This document shows, piece by piece, positions 35,808-44,388 of a stretch of DNA of 64,000 bases. The stretch comes from Peribacillus acanthi (GTDB lineage: Bacteria; Bacillota; Bacilli; Bacillales; DSM-1321), in the NCBI RefSeq assembly GCF_003073175.1, contig NZ_QBBX01000006.1, positions 15,654 to 79,653 of the forward strand, in the 5' to 3' direction. The stretch's first letter is position 1. Each line of letters opens with the position of its first letter. The position numbers were made by a program, and so were the translations under genes. The notes under the pieces are model-generated. The model made no database searches. It was not told the origin of the DNA and saw only the letters and a program-made list of their open reading frames with translations.

Positions 35808-37033
35808 TTGTTTGATACTGACCCTCCCCATAAATTCAATGCTTTTTCCAACTCGGGCTTTCCTTCCAGTCCTGTTCCATTCAACTTAGCGTCAACTGCT
35901 TGCCTGAACGCACGACCTCCACCAATTGCTCCTTCTGGATGTCCATGCACCCCTCCACCAGCATTGATGACACAATCAAGACCAAAGTCCTCAATAAGCT
36001 GTGGAACTAACCCAGGATGAATACCTGCAGATGGGACTGGGAATGCTGTTTTCCATTCAACTGACTTTTCAGTTAAACCTTTGGCAATGCTCCATGCATC
36101 TTCCTTAGGGATGGCTACACTTCCGTACGGTGAAGGGAACAAGGAAAAGTCAGCTCCAGCAGCCCTAACTAATTTACCTAACAGCAACCCATAAGAAACA
36201 CCATATATTTTGGAAGAAGCAATCGCTCCACTGAATGCTGGATGAGCCATAATTGGCAACTGGACTCCTGATTCTCGTATTGCCTGTAGTACATCTAACC
36301 CGTAAGAGAACACGTTGAACAATAATGCATCTGCTCCTAATTCCTCAGCCTTTCTAGCTTTATCGATTAACTCAAATGTTTTCCCCGTTAAATTCACCGC
36401 ATACAAAGTACGGTGACCCGTCTCATGATAAACTTCTGTCAATACTTCTTTCCCTTTTGTAATTCGTTTTTCGAAAGGAGTTAACTCCTGTTCAAATAAA
36501 ATCTCGTCATCCTTGACTAAATCGACTCCACCTAATGCCTGTTGTTTTAGCTGTGTTGCTAAATAATTTAGGTCCTTGCCTAAGACACCTTTAAAGATAC
36601 TCATGACTAGTGGTCGATCATGTACTCCTATTAGTCTACGAATTCCTTCAACTCCATACCTGGGTCCTGGAAAATGACAAGCAAGATCTCCGACAAAATC
36701 TAAATCTAATAACTTGATTTCCCCGTCTAATGAGAGCTTTCCGAATACAGTAGTTAAAATGGCTGGCAAATCTGCAGAATAATTAGCCGTTGGATAAGCA
36801 ATCTCGATTTTTGCCCTAGTTAAAGGTTTGCCAAATATCTGATTGATTTTTTCGTCTTGCTCCCATCTCTGGACTGATAGTACACGACCTTTATGCTTCT
36901 TTAACTGTTCCTTCTCTAAGGCAGGAAGATTGGTCCAAGTACCGACTGTTAATCCTAGTGCAATTTCCTCTGCTTTTTTCTCTGGATTATGTGATGGATC
37001 ATGTATTAAATAAGTCGCTCTGATTTCATTCAT
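35804..37033 (-). CDS. mtnW: 2,3-diketo-5-methylthiopentyl-1-phosphate enolase (RuBisCO-like)
   Basis: A 409-residue RuBisCO-like enolase of methionine salvage. Like MtnW proteins, it has [15 protein letters not shown] in place of the RuBisCO active-site lysine region. HP/GIHPG and [15 protein letters not shown] loops near the C-terminus bind phosphate. The second of two tandem ATGs (37033) has better spacing from GGAGG. First gene after a SAM-I riboswitch. Confidence 0.95.
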   Translation of the reverse strand: MNEIRATYLIHDPSHNPEKKAEEIALGLTVGTWTNLPALEKEQLKKHKGRVLSVQRWEQDEKINQIFGKPLTRAKIEIAYPTANYSADLPAILTTVFGKLSLDGEIKLLDLDFVGDLACHFPGPRYGVEGIRRLIGVHDRPLVMSIFKGVLGKDLNYLATQLKQQALGGVDLVKDDEILFEQELTPFEKRITKGKEVLTEVYHETGHRTLYAVNLTGKTFELIDKARKAEELGADALLFNVFSYGLDVLQAIRESGVQLPIMAHPAFSGAIASSKIYGVSYGLLLGKLVRAAGADFSLFPSPYGSVAIPKEDAWSIAKGLTEKSVEWKTAFPVPSAGIHPGLVPQLIEDFGLDCVINAGGGVHGHPEGAIGGGRAFRQAVDAKLNGTGLEGKPELEKALNLWGGSVSNK

Positions 37034-37064
37034 CATTTTACCTCCAAAAAATCTCCAACATAAA

Positions 37065-37089
37065 AGGCCCCTTCATAGAGAAGAGGCCT
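37065..37089 (-). terminator. SAM riboswitch expression platform terminator (mtnW operon)
   Basis: A stem of about 10 bp (AGGCC... with ...GGCCT, one G.T pair) and a short loop are followed on the minus strand by TTTTA. It lies 30 bases before mtnW. Confidence 0.8.
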
Positions 37090-37104
37090 ACTTAATAAGC
37101 CATC

Positions 37105-37260
37105 TTCTCATCTATCAGCAAAAATGCTGTTAGATTTAGCACCGTGCCTTGCGGATGTTTTGACATCCGGCGCATATATTCGCGCCCCATTTTGCAATGG
37201 TATTACGGTCGGTTGCCGGGCTTCATCGGGCTAATTCCCTCCACCTGCTCTTGATAAGAA
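37105..37260 (-). promoter_or_regulatory. SAM-I riboswitch (S-box leader) controlling mtnW-mtnX-mtnB-mtnD
   Basis: The aptamer opens TTCTTATCAAGAG and has GATGAAGCCCGGCAACC, GGCACGGTGCTAA and a closing GATGAGAA that pairs with the first strand (P1, 8 bp with one G.T). These are the conserved S-box elements. High SAM should favour the downstream terminator at 37065-37089. Confidence 0.95.
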
Positions 37261-37349
37261 AATGTAAATATATATTTTTAAATTTTGTGAAATTAGTTGT
37301 TCAAAGTAATTTGAATTATTGCAACATTTTAATTAATTGTCAATACTTA

Positions 37350-38525
37350 TTATTGAAATAGTTGCAATTTTTTTATTCGTTCAATAGCTTCTTTTAATCT
37401 CTCTTCGTCACTTAATAATCCGACTCGAACATATCCTTCGCCATGCTTCCCAAACCCTATGCCTGGCGCGACTGCCACATGAGCATGTTCGAGTAGGTAA
37501 TCAGCAAAGGATTCAGAGGTATACCCTGGAGGAATCTTTAACCAGGCGAAGAATGATCCGTCTGGAGCTTTTACTTCCCAACCAATTTCTTGCAAACCTT
37601 CAATTAGGATTTTGCGCCTGGACTCATAAGTTTGAACTAACTCGTCCACACATTGTTGAGACTGTAACAAAGCTTCTGCAGCAGCTTCTTGAACAGCAGG
37701 GAATAAGCTAACATATAAGTGATCCTGCATCAGTTCTAACGCCGAGATAACACTTTTATTACCAACAGCAAACCCCACTCTCCAGCCTGCCATATTATAT
37801 GTTTTAGAGAGTGTATATATTTCTATGCCAATTTCTTTCGCTCCGTTACACTGTAAGAAAGAAATTGGCTTTTGTCCATTAAAGCCAATCGCCCCATACG
37901 CAAAATCATGGACGACACAAATATTATTTTTCTTCGCCAAAGTAATCGTTTCTTCAAAAAATTCCTTCGAGGCAGTCGCTCCAGTAGGATTGTTTGGATA
38001 ATTTAGGAACATGAGCTTGGCATCTGCTAGAATTTCTTCTGGAATCTTTGAGTAGTCTGGTAGGAAATTGTTTTCTTCAAGTAAAGGCATATAAGTCATT
38101 TCCGCCTTCGCAAGCGCCATTCCGGACCAATAGTCAGGGTAACCTGGATCAGGGACTAGGGCTATATCACCTGGATTCAGTAAGCATTGTGGGAGTTCCA
38201 CTAATCCTGCTTTTCCTCCAAAAAGTACTGCCACTTCTTCGTCTGGATTGATTTCAACTCCGTATTCCCTTTTATAAAAATCAGCTGCAGCCTTTTTAAA
38301 GTACTGATATCCACGAAATGGTGAATATTTATGATTGATAGGATTCTCAGCAGCTTCCTGTAACTTTTGCACAATATGTTTTGGAGTTGGTTGATCAGGA
38401 TTTCCTTGTCCGAGGTTAATTACATCATGTCCTTGAGCAGTCATCTTCCCTACCTTTTGTACAAGGGACGCAAAAAACTGTTTCGGTAAGGTTTTTAATA
38501 AATCAGAATGTTGGAATTGCACCAT
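37350..38525 (-). CDS. mtnE: Methionine-salvage aminotransferase (glutamine:KMTB)
   Basis: A 391-residue class I PLP aminotransferase. The Schiff-base lysine is in TLSKTYNMAGWRVGFA, and NYPNNPTGA lies upstream. By position beside mtnU and mtnW it is MtnE, which transaminates KMTB to methionine, preferring glutamine. It has its own start region (AAGGTG before ATG) and no riboswitch. It is divergent from mtnU, and its stop lies about 90 bases from the mtnW riboswitch. Confidence 0.9.
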   Translation of the reverse strand: MVQFQHSDLLKTLPKQFFASLVQKVGKMTAQGHDVINLGQGNPDQPTPKHIVQKLQEAAENPINHKYSPFRGYQYFKKAAADFYKREYGVEINPDEEVAVLFGGKAGLVELPQCLLNPGDIALVPDPGYPDYWSGMALAKAEMTYMPLLEENNFLPDYSKIPEEILADAKLMFLNYPNNPTGATASKEFFEETITLAKKNNICVVHDFAYGAIGFNGQKPISFLQCNGAKEIGIEIYTLSKTYNMAGWRVGFAVGNKSVISALELMQDHLYVSLFPAVQEAAAEALLQSQQCVDELVQTYESRRKILIEGLQEIGWEVKAPDGSFFAWLKIPPGYTSESFADYLLEHAHVAVAPGIGFGKHGEGYVRVGLLSDEERLKEAIERIKKLQLFQ

Positions 38526-38622
38526 AAATTACACCTTCTCTGAAATTTCTTGAAATTATAGTCACAATTATTATATTGTTATAGACAAAATGTAAAGATA
38601 AAAATGTGGGTGGTGTGTCTAC

Positions 38623-39411
38623 ATGACAACATGGAAAATCGGATGTATCCAGATGGATATTGCATTTGGAGACGTTCAAAAAAATTTCAAAACTACAAAA
38701 GAAAAGATAGCTCATGCTGCTGGACTAGGAGCTGAAATTATCCTTTTACCAGAGTTGTGGACTACTGGATATGACCTTACTCGCCTTGAAGAAATTGCTG
38801 ATCAAGATGCTGAAAAAACCATTGAGTTTCTGTCAAATTGTGCAAAAGAGCATAATGTCACCATTCTCGGAGGTTCCGTAGCCAATCGACGGCATGATGG
38901 AGTATTTAATACTTTCTTAGCTATTGATTCAAACGGTTCTGTCATTAAGCAATATGATAAACTTCATTTGTTTCAGTTAATGGATGAACATAAATTTCTT
39001 CATCCTGGAACATCCGATGGCCACTTTACTCTTGAAAATACTTCTTGTGCTGCATTTATCTGTTATGATATCCGCTTTCCTGAATGGATTCGAAAGCATA
39101 CTTCTCAAGGTGCAGAAATATTATTCGTATGCGCTGAATGGCCATTGCCACGTTTATCACATTGGAGAACATTGTTGATTAGTCGAGCAATTGAAAATCA
39201 GGCATTTGTCATTGCATGCAACCGTTCAGGTCATGATCCAAACAATATTTTTGCAGGTCACTCCATGGTCATTGACCCATGGGGAAATGTAATAGCTGAA
39301 GCTGGTGAAGGAGAAGAATTACTAATTGCAGAAATAAACATTGGGGATACTGTAGCTATTCGAAAACAAATTCCTGTTTTCCAAGACAGAAAGACTGAAT
39401 TTTATTATTGA
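38623..39411 (+). CDS. mtnU: Nitrilase-superfamily omega-amidase MtnU
   Basis: A 262-residue carbon-nitrogen hydrolase with the Glu-Lys-Cys triad: Glu in ILLPELWTTGYD, Lys in QYDKLHLF, Cys in FICYDIRFPEW. It hydrolyses alpha-ketoglutaramate, the by-product of glutamine transamination by MtnE. It is divergent from mtnE and read towards the second SAM riboswitch; its stop codon overlaps that leader's promoter. Confidence 0.9.
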   Translation: MTTWKIGCIQMDIAFGDVQKNFKTTKEKIAHAAGLGAEIILLPELWTTGYDLTRLEEIADQDAEKTIEFLSNCAKEHNVTILGGSVANRRHDGVFNTFLAIDSNGSVIKQYDKLHLFQLMDEHKFLHPGTSDGHFTLENTSCAAFICYDIRFPEWIRKHTSQGAEILFVCAEWPLPRLSHWRTLLISRAIENQAFVIACNRSGHDPNNIFAGHSMVIDPWGNVIAEAGEGEELLIAEINIGDTVAIRKQIPVFQDRKTEFYY

Positions 39412-39437
39412 CAAATCATGCCACTAGTTGATAATAT
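39408..39437 (+). promoter_or_regulatory. Promoter of the second SAM-riboswitch transcript
   Basis: TTGACA (39408-39413) overlaps the mtnU stop codon. TAATAT (39432-39437) follows after 18 bp (or GATAAT after 16). Confidence 0.65.
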
Positions 39438-39467
39438 TCAACTCAAGTGAAAAATTGAATGATTATA

Positions 39468-39626
39468 CTCTTATCAAGAGCAGGCTGAGGGATAATGGCC
39501 CTATGAAGCCCAGCAACCGACCGTAATTCCATTGTGAAATGGGGCGCTTTGTATTGCGCCAGGATATTAGATCCTATTAAGGCACGGTGCTAATTCCACC
39601 GAATGGATTAATTCGGAAGATGAGAG
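39468..39626 (+). promoter_or_regulatory. SAM-I riboswitch upstream of the MtnA-like fragment
   Basis: The same S-box elements as at 37105-37260, on the plus strand: CTCTTATCAAGAG opening, GAAGCCCAGCAACC, GGCACGGTGCTAA and GATGAGAG closing P1. In B. subtilis this position controls mtnK-mtnA. Confidence 0.95.
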
Positions 39627-39643
39627 GTGCGAAGATAGACTTC

Positions 39644-39674
39644 AAACCTCTTTCCCATGGGAAGAGGTTTTTTA
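39644..39674 (+). terminator. Expression platform terminator of the second SAM riboswitch
   Basis: A 9-bp outer stem (AAACCTCTT/AAGAGGTTT) with an inner CCC/GGG pair is followed by TTTT. It lies 54 bases before the start codon. Confidence 0.9.
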
Positions 39675-39723
39675 TTTCTGGAATATTTCTTCGCCCTTCG
39701 TGACTAATGGAGGAGGACTTAAC

Positions 39724-40134
39724 GTGAACAATGCAGAAAGTATGATCGAATGGAAGGATAACCACATTAGCATGATGGCAGATTCTGTTGAGCCCATTCA
39801 ATTGTATTCATTAGCAGATGTAGGCGAATATGTTAGTTATTATCAAGTAGAAAAACAAGGTAAAGCATCGATTTTGACCGCATACGGCATCGTGCTGTTC
39901 GTCTACCAATATGAAAAACCAACATTAGAGGAAGTACAAAATCAGCTCTTAAGTGCATGCCACTTTATGAATGGAGCTAGTTCAAATTCTCCTTTCATAC
40001 AAACGGTTTTACTCCGTATGTCCCAATGTATTAGTAAGTGTAAATCGGCTAACGAGGCACGGACAAACCTGTTTCATGAAGCTATTAAAATCCAGATTGA
40101 GTGGGAGTTAACCGGGGCTAATTCAATGAATTAA
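39724..40134 (+). CDS. MtnA N-terminal-domain-like protein (truncated, diverged)
   Basis: A 136-residue protein aligned by eye with the N-terminal domain of methylthioribose-1-phosphate isomerase MtnA. IEWKDNHISMM matches the start of MtnA (EWKETAITIL in B. subtilis, from memory). ILTAYGIVL sits where MtnA has the phosphate-binding RGAPAIG...AFGLAL segment, but RGAPAIG is degenerate (KQGKASI). ANEARTNLFHEAIKIQIE matches the VNEAKTNLVHEAIQIQVE stretch. The catalytic C-terminal domain (about 220 residues) is absent. Start GTG 39724 behind GGAGGAGG. It sits where mtnA sits in B. subtilis, under a SAM riboswitch. Isomerase activity is unlikely. Confidence 0.7.
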   Translation: MNNAESMIEWKDNHISMMADSVEPIQLYSLADVGEYVSYYQVEKQGKASILTAYGIVLFVYQYEKPTLEEVQNQLLSACHFMNGASSNSPFIQTVLLRMSQCISKCKSANEARTNLFHEAIKIQIEWELTGANSMN

Positions 40135-40213
40135 TATCATTTTTTGAAAGGCTCGTTTAGTAAATTATTGAATTATACTTTAAAGTTTTCCTATTGATTT
40201 TACCGGTCAAAAA

Positions 40214-40252
40214 AATCGAGTATAGCCATTTTGATGGCGGCTATACTCGATT
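40214..40252. terminator. Bidirectional terminator after the MtnA-like gene
   Basis: A perfect 14-bp stem AATCGAGTATAGCC and its complement, between convergent genes. The gap 40135-40213 shows no residual mtnA coding. Confidence 0.85.
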
Positions 40253-40301
40253 CTTATACAACTCATCTTTTTGTTTATTTCAGTTCTCAAAACTATCTAC
40301 T

Positions 40302-40799
40302 CTATTGAAGATGTCCTTCTAACTTAAGCAACTTCTCTTTAATACTAGTTTTATCACCTGCATAGCCCGTAAGTGCTCCAGATTTCCCTATGATTCTGTG
40401 ACACGGGATGATAAATGGGAATCGGTTTGCCTTGCATGCTTGTCCAATCGCACGTACCGCTTTAGGACGTTCAATTATTTCCGCTACCTCTTTATAGGAT
40501 TTCGTCTCTCCATATGGAATTTTACACATAACATTCCAAACATCCTTTTGAAAATCGGTACCTTGAATCGAAAAAGGGACTGAAAATGATACGTCTTCAC
40601 CTTGAAAATAGCCAGTTAATTCTTTCGATAATTGAATAAAAATCGGATGTTCCTTCCATTCGGTCAGCTTAGATCCGAATATCTTTTCTAATTCTTCCTT
40701 CTCGAAAAGGAGCCTAATTAATTCCTTATCATTAGCCACCATCCAAAGGTCTCCGATAATAGGATGATAGAATTTATTATAAAATATCCTCGTTGTCAT
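40302..40799 (-). CDS. ogt: Methylated-DNA-protein cysteine methyltransferase
   Basis: A 165-residue suicide repair enzyme that removes alkyl groups from O6-alkylguanine onto its cysteine. Active site IPCHRIIGKSG, with the helix-turn-helix region YKEVAEIIERPKAVRAIGQA. Two tandem ATGs: 40802 overlaps the kinE stop (ATGA), while 40799 is 7 bases from AGGAGG; either gives the same protein bar one Met. Translationally coupled to kinE. Confidence 0.93.
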   Translation of the reverse strand: MTTRIFYNKFYHPIIGDLWMVANDKELIRLLFEKEELEKIFGSKLTEWKEHPIFIQLSKELTGYFQGEDVSFSVPFSIQGTDFQKDVWNVMCKIPYGETKSYKEVAEIIERPKAVRAIGQACKANRFPFIIPCHRIIGKSGALTGYAGDKTSIKEKLLKLEGHLQ

Positions 40800-42979
40800 C
40801 ATTCTTCCTCCTGAAGTTGATTCAAAGGTAAGTAAATATGGAATGTAGTCCCTTGGTTGATAACACTTTCAACTTCAATCCATCCATGATGTTCTTCAAT
40901 GATTTTATAACTTACCATTAAACCAAGGCCTGTACCTCGATCTTTTGTTGTATAAAAAGGTTCTCCTAGTTTCTTTATTTTCTCTTCTGGTATTCCACAC
41001 CCCTCATCCTTAATAGATATTTTGACAAATTCCTCTTTCCAGACCATAGATTCAATCGTAATATTACCGCCGATAGGCATTGCTTCTAACGCATTTTTTA
41101 TGATATTAATCAAGACCTGCTTTAATTGGTTACCCTCGCAATACAAATATATGGGTTGTTTTATAATTGGCTTAATTACGACATTTTGCAATAAAGCCTG
41201 TGCCCTTAGCAAATCAACAGTCTCTTGTATAATTACATTCATATTTTTTTGTAAATACTGAGTAGCCTGTGGTTTAGCTAAGATCAAAAACTCTGTAATA
41301 ATAGATTCTATTCTATTCAATTCTGAATTAATCACGCTGAAATAAGTAGAAAAGTCTTCTTTTACACTACCTTGAAGTAATTGAATAAACCCCTTTAGAG
41401 CTGTCATTGGGTTTCTAATTTCATGGGCAATCCCAGCAGCCAATTCTCCTACCACATTTAAAGTATCTGATTTCCTAAGCTGTTCCTGCATGTCAAGTTT
41501 TTCCGTTACGTCTTTAAATGCAGTTAAATGCATACCTGAAATTAAGTTTAATTTTGTAGAAAACTCTATATACTTTTTTCGTCCGTCCTTAAAATGTAAT
41601 ACGGTGGTTGTATGAAGTTTATTTTGTTTTTGTACTCGTTTCATGACTCTTTCTAATTCATCTTTGTTTTCTGGTATACAGCTCATTAATTCTTCAATCG
41701 GCGTGTTCAATAGTCTTTCTTTAGACATTTCAAAAATGGCAGAACCCGCTTCGTTAATATTAGCTAAGCCTTTTTCATTCCATAAGATCAACCCGTCCAT
41801 CGATCCTTCGAAAATTTTCCGAAACTTATTTTCACTCTTCCTTAACTTCATCTCCATATCCCAGCGCTCACTGACATTTCGATAAATCGTTAAAGTTACT
41901 TGGTCTTCTTGAAGCATTTTAGATGTGAATTCGAGAAGTTTCTTTTGGCCATTTGGCATCAAATAAAAAAGCTCGTCACGGATGGCTCCAGTTTCTTTAA
42001 ACGATTGAATTAACCGTTGGTATCGGCGGTCCCTATTCATGACGTAGTCCTGAACACTTGTTCCTATTAAACTCTCTCGTGGAGACTCAAAAATTTTACA
42101 AGCTGAATTATTCGCCTTTAAAATCAGTCCTCTACCATCTGTGATAACAATTCCATCAATCGCCTGTTCAAACAAGATTGAAAATAATTCTTCACTTTTA
42201 TTAAGTTGTTGCTCCATCAGTCTTTTTTCTGTCACATCACGGCATATAGACATAAAATGACCGTTATATACATTCGAGCTTGTCGTAAATTCCACATATC
42301 TACAATTATCACTAACGTCTAAAGTAACCTCTCCCTGAGCAGTTCCTTTTGATAGTAGTTCTTTCCATTTTTCTTTCCATTCCCTTTTAGAATGCTCGGC
42401 AATGAAATCGTGAATCGTTTTATCCACTACTTGGTCTCTTTGACTATTTACAAGCTTTAAAAAGGAAGGATTAGCGTCAATAATTTCTCCTATTTGATTG
42501 TATATGACAATTCCTTCTACTGCTTGTTGGAAGACATCTTTAAACAAATGAAAGGATATATCACGTTCCCTTTCAGCTCGCTTTTGAATCGTGATATCTT
42601 TAAGCTTATAAAGGACCTTTTCTTGCTCAAGGAATGCTTGGAATTCGACGTGCTTAACCGTCCCATCTTTTAGACAAATTAGCCATTCATCCTGGAACTC
42701 ATGATGAAGAACTAATTGTTCATCTTGGTAAGTCAATATTTGATTGGGTACCATCGTCAAGAAATCAAGAAAAGAAGTCCCTTCCACTTCATTATTAGGA
42801 ACTTGTAATAAATTGCATGCCACTGAGTTGGCATTAAGAATGTTTTTATCCTTATCTAATAGAATAATGGCTTCCATGGATGAATTGAGAATTTTTTTAT
42901 ATAAGAGCAATTCACTCTTAAGCTTTGAAATATCATGATCGATTACTTTTTGAATTTCATTTGTCTGGTTCGTAAACAT
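40799..42979 (-). CDS. kinE: Sporulation-type sensor histidine kinase with four PAS domains (KinE)
   Basis: A 726-residue soluble kinase with no TM segments: four tandem PAS domains (about 25-135, 150-255, 270-375, 390-495), a HisKA domain with AAGIAHEIRNPMTALKGF (about 515), and HATPase_c (NALEAMP, DEGCGIP, GTGLGLMV). Members of this family (KinA, KinE) start the Spo0F-Spo0A phosphorelay. Beside ogt as in B. subtilis, whose KinE has a similar size. A SigH-type promoter lies 37 bases upstream. No cognate response regulator here. Confidence 0.88.
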   Translation of the reverse strand: MFTNQTNEIQKVIDHDISKLKSELLLYKKILNSSMEAIILLDKDKNILNANSVACNLLQVPNNEVEGTSFLDFLTMVPNQILTYQDEQLVLHHEFQDEWLICLKDGTVKHVEFQAFLEQEKVLYKLKDITIQKRAERERDISFHLFKDVFQQAVEGIVIYNQIGEIIDANPSFLKLVNSQRDQVVDKTIHDFIAEHSKREWKEKWKELLSKGTAQGEVTLDVSDNCRYVEFTTSSNVYNGHFMSICRDVTEKRLMEQQLNKSEELFSILFEQAIDGIVITDGRGLILKANNSACKIFESPRESLIGTSVQDYVMNRDRRYQRLIQSFKETGAIRDELFYLMPNGQKKLLEFTSKMLQEDQVTLTIYRNVSERWDMEMKLRKSENKFRKIFEGSMDGLILWNEKGLANINEAGSAIFEMSKERLLNTPIEELMSCIPENKDELERVMKRVQKQNKLHTTTVLHFKDGRKKYIEFSTKLNLISGMHLTAFKDVTEKLDMQEQLRKSDTLNVVGELAAGIAHEIRNPMTALKGFIQLLQGSVKEDFSTYFSVINSELNRIESIITEFLILAKPQATQYLQKNMNVIIQETVDLLRAQALLQNVVIKPIIKQPIYLYCEGNQLKQVLINIIKNALEAMPIGGNITIESMVWKEEFVKISIKDEGCGIPEEKIKKLGEPFYTTKDRGTGLGLMVSYKIIEEHHGWIEVESVINQGTTFHIYLPLNQLQEEE

Positions 42980-43015
42980 CGTCTAGCCCACCTCCGATTA
43001 CTACCTCCCATTTTT

Positions 43016-43043
43016 ATTCTACATAAGTAACAAAAAATCCTAT
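43016..43043 (-). promoter_or_regulatory. SigH-type promoter of kinE
   Basis: ATAGGATTT, 14 bases, AGAAT on the minus strand matches the SigH consensus RWAGGAXXT-N14-HGAAT. The rest of 42980-43300 (321 bases, between divergent genes) holds a TATAAT near 43190 before ykrP and nothing else recognised. Confidence 0.6.
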
Positions 43044-43300
43044 TTTTCAACACAAAAATCCTACATTAGTTTCACATTATTGTCTAAATATTAACAATCT
43101 ACTTGTAAATAACAAATCTATTACAATCGTTTCATTCCTCTTAAAAATAGGGGTTTTCTAAGAAAAATACATACATTTCGTTTTATAATGTGAATTCGGG
43201 GTAAAGAACAAGGCACAAGAATCTTATTCTTATATAACGTATGAATGAAAAATTGTTCCCATTAACTTTCAATACGGCTACAAACCTTGGAGGACAAAAA

Positions 43301-44350
43301 ATGAAAAAACGAGACTACTTCTTTGATAACGCAAAATTCATTTTAATGTTTTTTGTAGTCTTTGGTCATCTTCTAAAAGATTTTATCAGTGACCATGAAG
43401 GCATATTAGCACTGTATAAAACCATTTACACATTTCATATGCCAGCCTTTATATTTGTATCTGGTTTCTTTGCAAAAGGAATCTATGAAAAAGGCTATAT
43501 TGGAAAAATCGCTAAAAAACTGATTCTTCCTTATTTAATTTTTCAAATCGTTTACTCTATCTTTTACTTTTTCCTATTCCATAAAAATTCATTAACCGTT
43601 GATCCATTAAACCCTCATTGGTCATTATGGTTTTTGATTAGTTTATTTTTCTGGAATATCATGTTGCTAGGATTTTCAAAATTCAAGCCAACTATTGGCA
43701 TTACTATTTCTTTTGTGCTTGCATTGTTAATTGGATATGTAGATTGGGTATCCAACTATTTAAGCTTGTCAAGGACCATTGTGTTTTTCCCAATGTTCCT
43801 GTTAGGCTACCATGTGAATCGTGAGACAATCAATAAACTTACTACAAAATCTGTAAGAATCGGTTCCTTAATTATGTTTGCCGTTGTTTTCATAGGATTC
43901 TACCTGTTACCTGATATCAATTATAAGTGGCTTTTAGGATCAAAACCTTATGCAGAACTTGATTCAGTTAATATTCTGGCAATGGTTAAGAGACTAGGAT
44001 TTTATGGACTTAGTTTAATTATGGTAACTAGCTTCCTTTCCTTCGTACCAAAAGGATATTATTTCTTTACAAATTGGGGGAAACAAACTCTTTACGTCTA
44101 TCTATTACACGGATTTTTCGTTCGTTTCTTCCGTGAGAGTGAAGTCAGTGAATATTTCTCAAGCTTAGAAAACTTCATCCTACTTGCCGGAATATCATTA
44201 TTATTAACTATTATGCTTTCTAGTCAATTTGTAGCGAACTTGGCACAGCCTATCATTGAACTTCGAACAAGCGGTTGGAAACATTTAATGAATAAACTAT
44301 CTCTGTATTCCAACTACTTCGTTAGAAGAAATGAAGTGAAAAGATATTAA
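43301..44350 (+). CDS. ykrP: Acyltransferase 3 family membrane protein (YkrP-like)
   Basis: A 349-residue protein with about ten membrane segments and the acyltransferase-3 signature FDNAKFILMFFVVFGH at the N-terminus. Such proteins O-acylate sugars or cell-wall polymers. ATG 43301 is chosen because GGAGG lies 7 bases upstream; an earlier frame-open ATG has none. It is beside kinE as in B. subtilis (ykrP). Substrate unknown. Confidence 0.85.
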   Translation: MKKRDYFFDNAKFILMFFVVFGHLLKDFISDHEGILALYKTIYTFHMPAFIFVSGFFAKGIYEKGYIGKIAKKLILPYLIFQIVYSIFYFFLFHKNSLTVDPLNPHWSLWFLISLFFWNIMLLGFSKFKPTIGITISFVLALLIGYVDWVSNYLSLSRTIVFFPMFLLGYHVNRETINKLTTKSVRIGSLIMFAVVFIGFYLLPDINYKWLLGSKPYAELDSVNILAMVKRLGFYGLSLIMVTSFLSFVPKGYYFFTNWGKQTLYVYLLHGFFVRFFRESEVSEYFSSLENFILLAGISLLLTIMLSSQFVANLAQPIIELRTSGWKHLMNKLSLYSNYFVRRNEVKRY

Positions 44351-44388
44351 AAAAACTCTGTAACGAGTCGTCTCGTTACAGAGTTTTT
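44351..44388. terminator. Strong bidirectional terminator
   Basis: A perfect 17-bp stem (44351-44367 with 44372-44388), tetraloop TCGT, and T runs on both strands. It separates the convergent ykrP and MFS genes. Confidence 0.9.

Noticed and set aside
43130-43160. GTTT...GGGG as a SigB promoter before ykrP
   Set aside because: Spacing and the -10 element do not fit the GTTT-N14-GGGTAT pattern.
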